Shown in pieces: positions 1-5,020 of a stretch of DNA of 5,068 nt. A program made the translations under genes and the position numbers. Source of the DNA: Candidatus Uhrbacteria bacterium. Its GTDB lineage: Bacteria; Patescibacteriota; Patescibacteriia; 2-12-FULL-60-25. Where the stretch lies: positions 1 to 5,068 of the forward strand of contig SICT01000073.1 in the NCBI GenBank assembly GCA_009691315.1, read 5' to 3'. The notes below the pieces were generated by a model. The model was not told where the DNA came from. It saw only the letters and a list, made by a program, of their open reading frames with translations, and did not search any database. Within the stretch, counting starts at the first letter, position 1; each line of letters starts with the position of its first letter.

Positions 1-552
1 GCCGGGAAAACGACGTTACTCCGCTGCATCGCGCTTTTGGAAAAGATTGACGGGGGAGAAATAGCTATTGATGGACATGTTATCAGTTCAGAATCGTCGA
101 AATCGGAAACGGAAGGAATCATGAAGGAAAGCCTGATCGGATTTGTCTTCCAGGAACTCAATCCATGGCCGCATTTTACGGTGTTGAAGAATTTGACCAA
201 GCCGCTCACGCTTGTTAAAAAAATGTCGGAGAAGGATGCAAAAAAAGTAGCAATGAAATTTTTGAAAATGGTCGGATTGGAAGGCCGGAAAGACCAGTTT
301 CCTTCTTTTCTTTCCGGCGGACAAAAAAGAAGACTGATCATCGCGCGAACGCTGATTATGGATCCAAAAATTTTGCTTCTGGATGAGATTACGGCGAACC
401 TTGATCATCAATTGAAGTCGGAAATATTCAATTTAATCAGGGACATTGCTGGCGATAAAACGATGGTTATTGTAAGCCACGATGCAGAGATGGTAAAAGA
501 CTTAATCACAAAAGAGTATGTTTTAAGTGACGGTGTGTTAACGAAGAAGTAG
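1..552 (+). CDS. ABC transporter ATP-binding protein, polar amino acid (GlnQ-like) type, 5'-truncated by the window edge
   Basis: This is the nucleotide-binding subunit of an ABC transporter, which hydrolyses ATP at the inner face of the membrane to drive a permease. The frame is open from base 1, so the gene starts upstream; 183 codons are visible and probably about 35-40 N-terminal residues are missing. The first visible residues AGKTTLLRC are the end of the Walker A loop. Numbering from base 1, the Q-loop FVFQELNPWPHFTVL has its Gln near residue 51, the LSGGQ signature is at about 104-108, the Walker B ILLLDE ends near 129, and the switch His of IVSHD is near 160. The Q-loop wording is like that of polar amino acid importers (GlnQ/ArtP), but the substrate is inferred only. 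Oddities are DEITANLD in place of the usual DEPTSALD, and QKRRLIIAR where QRQRVAIAR is common. No permease or binding-protein gene follows; a methyltransferase gene starts 14 bp downstream. Confidence 0.93.
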   Translation, partial: AGKTTLLRCIALLEKIDGGEIAIDGHVISSESSKSETEGIMKESLIGFVFQELNPWPHFTVLKNLTKPLTLVKKMSEKDAKKVAMKFLKMVGLEGRKDQFPSFLSGGQKRRLIIARTLIMDPKILLLDEITANLDHQLKSEIFNLIRDIAGDKTMVIVSHDAEMVKDLITKEYVLSDGVLTKK

Positions 553-566
553 CGGTCAATTTTTTA

Positions 567-1346
567 ATGTCTTTTCCTATGCCTGAACCAAAACTGAATC
601 AAACGCCAGGGGATAAGAGCAGATACGATCAAAGATTCGCGGGCGTTTTAGGCGAGCATTACGATTTACGAGCGCGCGTCATGCCGTATCATGAGCAGTT
701 TCAGGACACCGTTAAGGATACGTTAGCGGATTTTGCAAAAAAACATCCCGAGGCGTCGATATTGAAGGTGTTGGAAGTCGGTTGCGGTACCGGCCAAACC
801 TCAATCCGGATTTTAGAGGCTGATCCCAGAATAAAAGTAGTGAGCGTTGATACCGATGAGAAGCTGATGGAGAAGGCGAAGAAGGTTTTGGCGGATATGG
901 CGGATAGAATCGAATTTATCCATCAAGATATTCTGTCTGTCTTAACGGCAATGCCTGATCAGTCGATGGATGCTATGGCGTCCGGACTTACGATTCATAA
1001 TTTTACGACGGAATACAGATTGGAGGTTATGAAAGAAGTTGCGCGCGTCTTAAAAAGCGGCGGTTTATTTGTGAACGCGGACAAATATGCCTTTGACGAT
1101 CCGGAAGCCCATGCAAAAAGTTTGAAGGAACAGATCGATTCATTTGAAATGTTCGATACCATGCATATTCCTGGATTAGACATTCCTAAATTGAAAAAGG
1201 GTTGGGTTGAGCATTATCAGGAAGACGAAAAAACAAAAATTACAGAATCGGAACAGATAAAAATGTTGGAGGATTTAGGATTTAAAGATATTAAAGTGAT
1301 TTTTCGAGAGAGCATGGAGGCGGTGATAACGGCGACAAAGAAATAG
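567..1346 (+). CDS. class I SAM-dependent methyltransferase
   Basis: This 259-residue protein probably transfers a methyl group from S-adenosylmethionine to an unidentified substrate in the cytoplasm. Motif I, LEVGCGTGQTS, lies at about residues 69-79 and binds SAM. The acidic residue after strand 2 is D95 in VVSVDTD, and D121 in HQDIL fits the adenine-contacting position. SGLTIHNF (139-146) occupies the motif IV region, and VLKSGGLFV is the usual post-motif segment. An N-terminal helical extension of about 60 residues, with YDLRARVMPYHEQF, resembles the lid helices of small-molecule or tRNA-modifying enzymes such as the CmoA group, but the substrate cannot be read from the sequence. The C-terminus (MLEDLGFKDIKVIF) is a typical class I ending. 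ATG 567 is the first in-frame start after the ABC gene stop. It lacks a clear Shine-Dalgarno site, so translational coupling to the upstream gene 14 bp away is likely. Confidence 0.92.
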   Translation: MSFPMPEPKLNQTPGDKSRYDQRFAGVLGEHYDLRARVMPYHEQFQDTVKDTLADFAKKHPEASILKVLEVGCGTGQTSIRILEADPRIKVVSVDTDEKLMEKAKKVLADMADRIEFIHQDILSVLTAMPDQSMDAMASGLTIHNFTTEYRLEVMKEVARVLKSGGLFVNADKYAFDDPEAHAKSLKEQIDSFEMFDTMHIPGLDIPKLKKGWVEHYQEDEKTKITESEQIKMLEDLGFKDIKVIFRESMEAVITATKK

Positions 1347-1402
1347 TACAAATCCTATCAAAATTATTTCAATTTATTGTGGGAACAGAGTACGTCGATT
1401 GT

Positions 1403-1504
1403 TTAAGCCGTTTTTTTAAACGTCATCTTAAACACCGGTTTATACTTCACATAATTATCGGATCCGCATAGAGGAATACATAGCAAGTTTTTACGCGGAG
1501 GTCT
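1403..1504 (-). pseudogene. possible 3' remnant of an unidentified minus-strand gene
   Basis: On the minus strand a 33-codon open stretch ends in a TAA at 1405-1403. Its last part, GSDNYVKYKPVFKMTFKKTA, reads like the basic C-terminus of a real protein. No start codon belongs to it, and the frame is closed by a TGA just upstream, so at most it is a decayed gene end. The basic tail faintly recalls HU-type DNA-binding proteins, but no family motif is present and I do not assign one. A chance open frame is a serious alternative. It lies in the 1347-1713 gap, which contains no intact gene on either strand. Confidence 0.25.
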
Positions 1505-1521
1505 TCAGTAGATATTTATGG

Positions 1522-1535
1522 TGGTCAAGTGACCA
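1522..1535. repeat. perfect 14-bp inverted repeat TGGTCA-AG-TGACCA
   Basis: TGGTCAAGTGACCA is a perfect palindrome with 6-bp arms around a central AG. It lies just beyond the stop codon of the minus-strand remnant at 1541-1681. No T-run follows on either side, so it is not a standard intrinsic terminator. It could be an operator-like site or a chance palindrome. Confidence 0.4.
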
Positions 1536-1564
1536 GACTATCAATAAACCATTTCTGCCACTGC

Positions 1565-1636
1565 GAGCTTGGGAATAGATATGTAGCCGTTATGCCCCTC
1601 TATCTCGGTTCGAACACGCTCCACGATGCGGAGCCA
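1565..1636 (+). repeat. 72-bp direct repeat, copy 1
   Basis: Bases 1565-1636 match 2199-2270 in the same orientation with no gaps and about 13 differences in 72. Shared blocks include ATGTAGCCG, CGGTTCGAACA and GCGGAGCCA. Homology stops sharply at both ends. The differences fall at all three codon positions of the minus-strand frame, with third positions the most frequent. The two copies flank the gene at 1714-2142. Confidence 0.85.
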
Positions 1637-1642
1637 GCAATG

Positions 1643-1666
1643 TCCTAGCAGAAATGCTGGGATTTT
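1643..1666 (+). terminator. terminator-like hairpin after repeat copy 1
   Basis: TCCTAGCA and TGCTGGGA form an 8-bp stem with one U-G pair, closed by a GAAA tetraloop and followed by TTTTG. It has the form of a short intrinsic terminator on the + strand, 47 bp before the ATG at 1714. The T-run is only four bases, so termination may be weak. An equivalent hairpin of different sequence follows repeat copy 2. Confidence 0.45.
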
Positions 1667-1713
1667 GTTATATTTGTGTTCTTACTTCCTTCTTGGAACG
1701 GAGATCAAATAAT

Positions 1714-2142
1714 ATGAAGTTTGAAGAACCAGATAACGGAGCAAAAGAAAGAGCTGACATCGAATTGGAAGATATTCGTATTTTAAGTGAACATAAATCC
1801 TTGGGGTATCTTCCGGTGGATACGATCGAGGAAAGGACAGGAGGGACGGTTGAGGATGAGATCGCTAAAGCGAAGCAAAGGGGTTTTACTCCGCTTCTAT
1901 TTAATTCAAAGGAGACGCAAATCGGATTTCAGGGCGCTTTATTTGTGTATCATGAAAAAAGTCTTTATGATTTGCTAAAAAAGCATGAAGCTCTATTAAC
2001 TAAAAATCATTGGCCTACAGATTGTGAACGCTTTGTGAGACGCATAGCGACAGAGTGGGTGCCTACGACGAATGTGGAACTTTATGATCTCATCGCCGAA
2101 GCGTTTGGTGATAAATTTAGAGCTACAGATTTCAATACATGA
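1714..2142 (+). CDS. hypothetical protein, 142 residues, family not recognised
   Basis: I do not recognise this soluble, charged protein. It has no signal peptide, membrane segment or known catalytic motif. The N-terminal third is acidic (residues 1-50, including ERADIELEDIRIL and VEDEIAKAKQRG). The middle holds a hydrophobic core, IGFQGALFVYHE (about 70-81). The C-terminal part contains HWPTDCERFVRRIATEWV (99-116) and ends near LYDLIAEAFGD (123-133), which looks mostly helical. I chose the ATG at 1714 because GGAGA at 1700-1704 is a well-placed Shine-Dalgarno site. The open frame extends up to an ATG at 1654, but that one lies inside the hairpin after repeat copy 1 and adds a cysteine-rich, unlikely N-terminus. 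The gene stands alone between two direct repeats, as an inserted module might. An immunity, antitoxin or regulatory role is possible but unsupported. Confidence 0.8.
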   Translation: MKFEEPDNGAKERADIELEDIRILSEHKSLGYLPVDTIEERTGGTVEDEIAKAKQRGFTPLLFNSKETQIGFQGALFVYHEKSLYDLLKKHEALLTKNHWPTDCERFVRRIATEWVPTTNVELYDLIAEAFGDKFRATDFNT

Positions 2143-2143
2143 G

Positions 2144-2158
2144 TTCGTAAATTACGAA
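2144..2158. repeat. perfect 15-bp inverted repeat TTCGTAA-A-TTACGAA
   Basis: Two 7-bp arms surround a single A, one base after the TGA of the 142-residue gene. The site is AT-rich with no room for an RNA loop, so it is better viewed as a possible protein-binding palindrome than as a terminator hairpin. Function is unknown. Confidence 0.45.
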
Positions 2159-2198
2159 GTATTCATTGTAATAATGGCATGGCCTTTTATGGCAGCTT

Positions 2199-2270
2199 GA
2201 GCTTATGAATTGAGATGTAGCCGTGATGTTCCTCTATAGCGGTTCGAACATCCTCCACAACGCGGAGCCA
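2199..2270 (+). repeat. 72-bp direct repeat, copy 2
   Basis: This is the second copy of the repeat at 1565-1636, in the same orientation and without gaps. It begins at GAGCTT and ends at GCGGAGCCA, directly before the hairpin at 2273. The distance between copy starts is 634 bp, which equals one small gene plus its leader. Confidence 0.85.
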
Positions 2271-2272
2271 TG

Positions 2273-2303
2273 CAAAATCCACCTTCGCAAAAGGTGGATT
2301 TTG
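2273..2303. terminator. 13-bp perfect hairpin with A-run/T-run flanks, likely bidirectional intrinsic terminator
   Basis: CAAAATCCACCTT pairs perfectly with AAGGTGGATTTTG around a CGCAA loop. The stem has a GC-rich upper part and ends in AAAA on the left and TTTT on the right, so it could terminate transcription from both sides. On the + strand it would end transcripts of the 142-residue gene. It lies 16 bp before the truncated reductase gene. Confidence 0.65.
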
Positions 2304-2318
2304 ATTTACACTCAGGGC

Positions 2319-2450
2319 ATGAAAAAAGATAGACCTCTGGCCACACTTTTCCTGCTCATGTCCGTTGACGGAAAAATCTCAGCTGGAGACACGGATGTCA
2401 TGGACGTGGATAAGGATTTTTCGAAAATCGTCTATTGGAATACCAAGTAA
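2319..2450 (+). pseudogene. truncated dihydrofolate reductase/RibD C-terminal-like protein (N-terminal fragment)
   Basis: The 43-residue reading frame starts MKKDRPLATLFLLMSVDGK and continues with a GDTDVMDVDKDF segment. This matches the N-terminus of small RibD-C/DHFR-like reductases, in which the first strand, the SVDGKI motif and the DVDKDF stretch form part of the NADPH/substrate site. After FSKI the sequence becomes an unrelated tail (VYWNTK) and a stop, whereas the family is usually 170-250 residues long. The rest of the fold is absent from the window, so the fragment cannot be an active reductase. The ATG at 2319 is preferred over an upstream ATG at 2223, because the bases between belong to the repeat and the hairpin. 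The stop lies 11 bp before the NUDIX start, which suggests that a deletion joined the 5' end of this gene to the NUDIX leader. Confidence 0.75.
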
Positions 2451-2461
2451 AGAATTAATCT

Positions 2462-3055
2462 ATGTCACACAAGAATCCTGAACCTCCAGACGAGTTACTT
2501 CGTCAGTTTGATAAAGACGGGAACGAGGTCGAACCACGTACTCGACAATGGATGTGGGATCATCCGGAGTATGAGCCGTACCATGCTGTCGGTACGATCT
2601 GGCTTATCAATGGGCTAGGACAGATTTGTTTTTCTAAACGATCAGAGCACTTACAAGGAAGTCCTGGAAAATGGCAAACGATGTTTGGTGGTAAAGTCCC
2701 AGTTGGTTCTACCTATCGCGAAACAGCTATTCGAGAACTGGAGGAAGAAGCTGGCATCGTGCCAGACTCTGAACGATTGTTTCTTATTGAGGAAACCAAG
2801 CGAGCGGCTCGATATATTTATCCGTTCGATGGTGGGGCGAACGATATTCATTTCAATGATGGAGAGATCGTGGCAGTGCATTGGATGACGCTTGATGAAT
2901 ACCGTGCGGAAGAAAATGTACATCCGGATGCATGGTGCAATCCCATGAAGCCTCATCAGGAAGCGTTGATTCGTGAATGGATTAGGGAACATTGCGGCAC
3001 GTTTGGGGATCATGCGAGTCCGCAAGGAAACGTGGTTGGTGACCTATCCAAATGA
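2462..3055 (+). CDS. NUDIX hydrolase, isopentenyl-diphosphate-isomerase-like subgroup
   Basis: This 197-residue protein belongs to the NUDIX family, which hydrolyses nucleoside diphosphates linked to another moiety or, in the IDI branch, isomerises isopentenyl diphosphate. The NUDIX box spans about residues 77-99, with G77, R91, E92, E95, E96 and G98 in place (REL-EEEAG). The first Glu of the consensus (position 83) is Ser. The preceding HAVGTIWLINGLGQICFSKR (41-60) resembles the IDI/YfcD-like subgroup, where a strand with a Lys-Arg precedes the box. The N-terminal segment DELLRQFDKDGNEV is also typical of that subgroup. The ATG at 2462 has only a weak purine stretch upstream (AAAGAA). The C-terminal tail after about residue 180 is Gly/Pro-rich and probably disordered. 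The substrate is unknown. Confidence 0.9.
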   Translation: MSHKNPEPPDELLRQFDKDGNEVEPRTRQWMWDHPEYEPYHAVGTIWLINGLGQICFSKRSEHLQGSPGKWQTMFGGKVPVGSTYRETAIRELEEEAGIVPDSERLFLIEETKRAARYIYPFDGGANDIHFNDGEIVAVHWMTLDEYRAEENVHPDAWCNPMKPHQEALIREWIREHCGTFGDHASPQGNVVGDLSK

Positions 3056-3118
3056 AAAGGCTGGGGTAAGTCTATTCCTTCGTTTAAGATGATTAAATCG
3101 GTAAAACCTTAATATTAT

Positions 3119-3751
3119 ATGAAGCTTTTCCTCACCTCAAGTTGCATTTCAGAGAATCTGGCCTCTGATTTTTTACAGTTCCTTGATAAATCACTCAAGG
3201 ATACGAAGTTTTATTTTATTCCGACAGCAACAGATGTTGAGGAAAATAAATTCTATACAGCAAAGTCTTTGGATGATATTGCGCGGCTTGGGATCAATCC
3301 TGTTTGGTATTCTCTTCGATTTAAGAATAAGGAGCTTATACGCGAAGAGCTAGCTGATGCAGATGTGGTGTGGGTTGGTGGGGGTAATACTTTTTATTTA
3401 CTCAACATAGCCAGAGAAAGTGGATTTTTTGAAGTGATTAACGACTTGGTTAGAAATAAAGGGGTGATTTATGGTGGAACGAGTGCCGGTACTATTCTCG
3501 CTAGTCCCTCGATTGAGATTGCAGGATGGGGTGAGGACGCTGATACGAATCATGTTGGCTTAACAGATTTAAGCTCGCTTCACTTTATAGATGCGTTATT
3601 TCAGGTCCATTATGATTCCGTGTCGCACGTTGATATGCTTACGATGTATAAGACAGCTCTTCCGATCTACGTGTTGCCTGACGGCGGAGCAGTAACAGTA
3701 AAAGATCAAGAGATAAAGCTACTTGGTGGCGCAGAAGCTTTCATTTCATGA
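3119..3751 (+). CDS. peptidase E-like protein (S51 family, class I glutamine amidotransferase-like fold)
   Basis: This 210-residue protein matches the S51 peptidase family, whose E. coli member cleaves Asp-X dipeptides in the cytoplasm. GGGNTFYLL (87-95) is the family's oxyanion/substrate loop. GGTSAGT (119-125) is the nucleophile elbow with Ser122. FQVHYDS (161-167) offers His164 as a likely catalytic His, and the acidic cluster GEDAD after IEIAGW may supply the acid. The start MKLFLTSS is the usual first strand and fixes ATG 3119. No Shine-Dalgarno site is seen; the upstream bases are very AT-rich (TTAATATTAT), so a leaderless or weakly initiated mRNA is possible. The length is near normal for the family. 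Its stop overlaps the RhuM-family start by 4 bases. Related S51 members include cyanophycinase and alpha-aspartyl dipeptidases, so exact specificity is inferred. Confidence 0.9.
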   Translation: MKLFLTSSCISENLASDFLQFLDKSLKDTKFYFIPTATDVEENKFYTAKSLDDIARLGINPVWYSLRFKNKELIREELADADVVWVGGGNTFYLLNIARESGFFEVINDLVRNKGVIYGGTSAGTILASPSIEIAGWGEDADTNHVGLTDLSSLHFIDALFQVHYDSVSHVDMLTMYKTALPIYVLPDGGAVTVKDQEIKLLGGAEAFIS

Positions 3752-4782
3752 CTATGTCAAAGAAATCTCAACCCGAGCATCAAGTCACCTTCTACGAAAC
3801 CGAAGACGGCAAGGTTCGGGTAGAGGTTTATTTTGAGGATGAGAATGTCTGGCTGACGCAAAAATTAATGGCAGAGCTTTTTGAGACGACCAAGCAGAAC
3901 ATCAGCCTCCATCTTAAAAATATCTTTAAAGAGAAGGAATTGCCTGAAGATTCAGTTGTCAAGGAATACTTGACTACTGCCGACGACGGAAAGAAATATC
4001 AAACGCAGGTGTACAGCTTGGAAGCCATTATCGCCGTCGGTTATCGGGTTAATTCTGCTCGAGGTACGCAATTCCGTACCTGGGCGACGAATCTGCTCAA
4101 GAGCTACATTTTGAAGGGTTTTGCTATCGATAAAGATCGATTTATCAATGGCAGCCGGTTTGATCGGCGTTATTACGAGGAGCTGATGGAAGAAATCCGT
4201 GAGATTCGCGCCAGTGAACGTCTGTCATATCAAAAAATCACGGATATTTACGCCACCGCCATCGATTACTCCCCATCAACCCTCGAAGCTGAAAAGTTCT
4301 TCGCCAAAGTCCAAAACAAACTTCACTTCGCCATCACTGGTAAAACGGCTGCCGAAATCATTGCGTCGCGCGTCGACAGCAAAAAACCATTCATGGGGCT
4401 TTCAACATGGCGGAAGGCTCCGAAAGGCAAAATTCTGCCGAGCGACATCGTGATCGCGAAGAACTATCTCCAAAAGGACGAATTAAAGAAGCTGAACCAT
4501 ATCGTCGACATGTATTTGGATTACGCCGAGTTACAGGCCAGCAAAGGCAGACCGATGAGCATGAAAGATTGGAAAGAGAAACTGAACACCTTTCTCCAGT
4601 ACACTGAGCAGGACATTCTGAATGATAATGGAAGCGTTTCGCACGCTGTAGCGGCCGCACTCGCTGAAAAAGCATACAAAGTCTTCAGAGTAGAGCAGGA
4701 TGAACGGTTCGTTTCAGATTTCGACCAGATGACCAAAAAACTTCTGGAAAAAGGCAAAGTCGCGGACGAAGATAATCAATAG
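3748..4782 (+). CDS. RhuM-family protein (virulence RhuM domain)
   Basis: This 344-residue protein matches the RhuM family over its whole length. RhuM is named after a gene on Salmonella pathogenicity island 3; its biochemical function is not established, and homologues are scattered on mobile and accessory regions of many bacteria. Near the N-terminus, VWLTQKLMAELFETTKQNIS (34-53) forms a helix-turn-helix-like unit, followed by VYSLEAIIAVGYRVNS (88-103) and GTQFRTWATNLLKSY (106-120), which recall phage antirepressor/BRO-N proteins. The middle contains ERLSYQKITDIYATAIDY (157-174), a strong family signature. The C-terminal half is helical. The ATG at 3748 overlaps the peptidase E stop as ATGA; a second ATG at 3754 (MSKKSQ) is an equally possible start. 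DNA binding is inferred from the N-terminal motif. The overlap implies translational coupling with the peptidase E gene. Confidence 0.92.
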   Translation: MTMSKKSQPEHQVTFYETEDGKVRVEVYFEDENVWLTQKLMAELFETTKQNISLHLKNIFKEKELPEDSVVKEYLTTADDGKKYQTQVYSLEAIIAVGYRVNSARGTQFRTWATNLLKSYILKGFAIDKDRFINGSRFDRRYYEELMEEIREIRASERLSYQKITDIYATAIDYSPSTLEAEKFFAKVQNKLHFAITGKTAAEIIASRVDSKKPFMGLSTWRKAPKGKILPSDIVIAKNYLQKDELKKLNHIVDMYLDYAELQASKGRPMSMKDWKEKLNTFLQYTEQDILNDNGSVSHAVAAALAEKAYKVFRVEQDERFVSDFDQMTKKLLEKGKVADEDNQ

Positions 4783-4864
4783 CGTAATTCTGACGTTGTA
4801 AAACTTTGCGCGACTCACATCGTAATAATCAATTCCCTGAATCCGCCCCTGTAAGGAGTTACGC
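4782..4864. repeat. 9-bp inverted repeat spanning the region after the RhuM gene
   Basis: GCGTAATTC at 4782-4790, which begins in the RhuM stop codon, can pair with GAGTTACGC at 4856-4864 with one G-T pair, enclosing 65 bases. The layout faintly resembles the outer boxes of an integron attC site, but the inner boxes are not evident and the right box deviates from the consensus. The second arm overlaps the stop of the minus-strand remnant 3. Confidence 0.25.
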
Positions 4865-4993
4865 CTCAATCGGCTCAAGTTTCGGAATATGAATGTACCC
4901 ATCATGCCAAGATATGGAGAAGAAACCGTTTACTTGTCCTATGTTCAAAAGTGCGCATGCGGTCGAATACAGCTGAGTATTACTTACGCGGTA
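4859..4993 (-). pseudogene. C-terminal remnant 3 of the repeated minus-strand gene family (diverged)
   Basis: On the minus strand, 44 open codons end at a TAA (4861-4859). The last residues are SISWHDGYIHIPKLEPIEA. The segment HDGYIHIPKL corresponds to HNGYISIPKL of remnant 1, and five of the matching codons differ only at a synonymous third base (Gly, Ile, Pro, Lys, Leu). That indicates shared descent as coding sequence. Upstream of this motif (GQVNGFF) no match to remnants 1 and 2 is visible, and the frame is closed by a TGA before any plausible start. It is therefore a gene end, possibly of a different member of the family. It fills most of the 238-bp gap between the RhuM gene and the gene at 5021, in which no intact gene was found. 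Confidence 0.4.
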
Positions 4994-5020
4994 TCATCCT
5001 ACAAATAATTACATCATCGT

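Larger units (their letters stand above)
1541..1681 (-). pseudogene. C-terminal remnant 1 of a repeated minus-strand gene family (HxGYIxIPKL tail)
   Basis: Read on the minus strand, bases 1681 down to 1541 encode 46 codons and a TGA stop. The conserved part contains WLRIVERVRTE followed by IEGHNGYISIPKL, then eight more residues to the stop. The frame is closed by a TAA just upstream and there is no start, so only the C-terminus remains. It is homologous, codon for codon with no gaps over 24 codons, to remnant 2 at 2187-2309, and its final motif also matches remnant 3 at 4859-4993. Its upstream end overlaps the hairpin and leader of the + strand gene at 1714, so that gene seems to have replaced the rest of it. 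I do not recognise the protein family. The homology itself is seen directly; calling it a gene remnant is inference. Confidence 0.55.
2187..2309 (-). pseudogene. C-terminal remnant 2 of the repeated minus-strand gene family
   Basis: On the minus strand, 40 codons and a TAA (2189-2187) read NPPFAKVDFAWLRVVED, then VRTAIEEHHGYISIHKL, then KLP and stop. The 24 codons from WLR to the first KL align without gaps to remnant 1. Upstream, the frame stays open into the antisense of the dihydrofolate reductase fragment, but no plausible start is visible, so the 5' part is lost and the limit at 2309 is approximate. The coding-like quality (NPPF, an amphipathic helix, then the GYISI strand) suggests the C-terminus of a once-functional protein. 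The + strand of the same bases carries the 13-bp hairpin at 2273-2303. The family is not recognised. Confidence 0.55.

Noticed and set aside
1585..1636. tRNA-like 3' end: GGTTCGAAC resembling a T-loop followed by GAGCCA
   Set aside because: The five bases on each side of TTCGAAC do not pair as a T-stem, the distance to CCA is wrong, and no acceptor or anticodon arm is found. The same is true of the second copy at 2219-2270.
1654..1713. Upstream ATG at 1654 as the start of the 142-residue gene
   Set aside because: It sits in the 3' half of a hairpin and gives a cysteine-rich extension with no Shine-Dalgarno site, whereas ATG 1714 has GGAGA at a good distance.
1347..1713. CRISPR array or insertion sequence in the gene-poor gap
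   Set aside because: No regularly spaced identical repeats, no terminal inverted repeats with target duplication, and no transposase fragment were seen.
2223..2318. Upstream ATG at 2223 as the start of the reductase fragment
   Set aside because: The extra 32 codons are encoded by the repeat and the 13-bp hairpin, while family similarity begins right at MKKDRP (2319).
2651..3025. Open frame of 124 codons on the minus strand inside the NUDIX gene
   Set aside because: It is wholly antisense to a gene with a clear NUDIX box, and its own product has no recognisable motif. The same applies to the antisense frames at 88-411, 995-1183, 4391-4675, 4521-4757 and 4714-4905.
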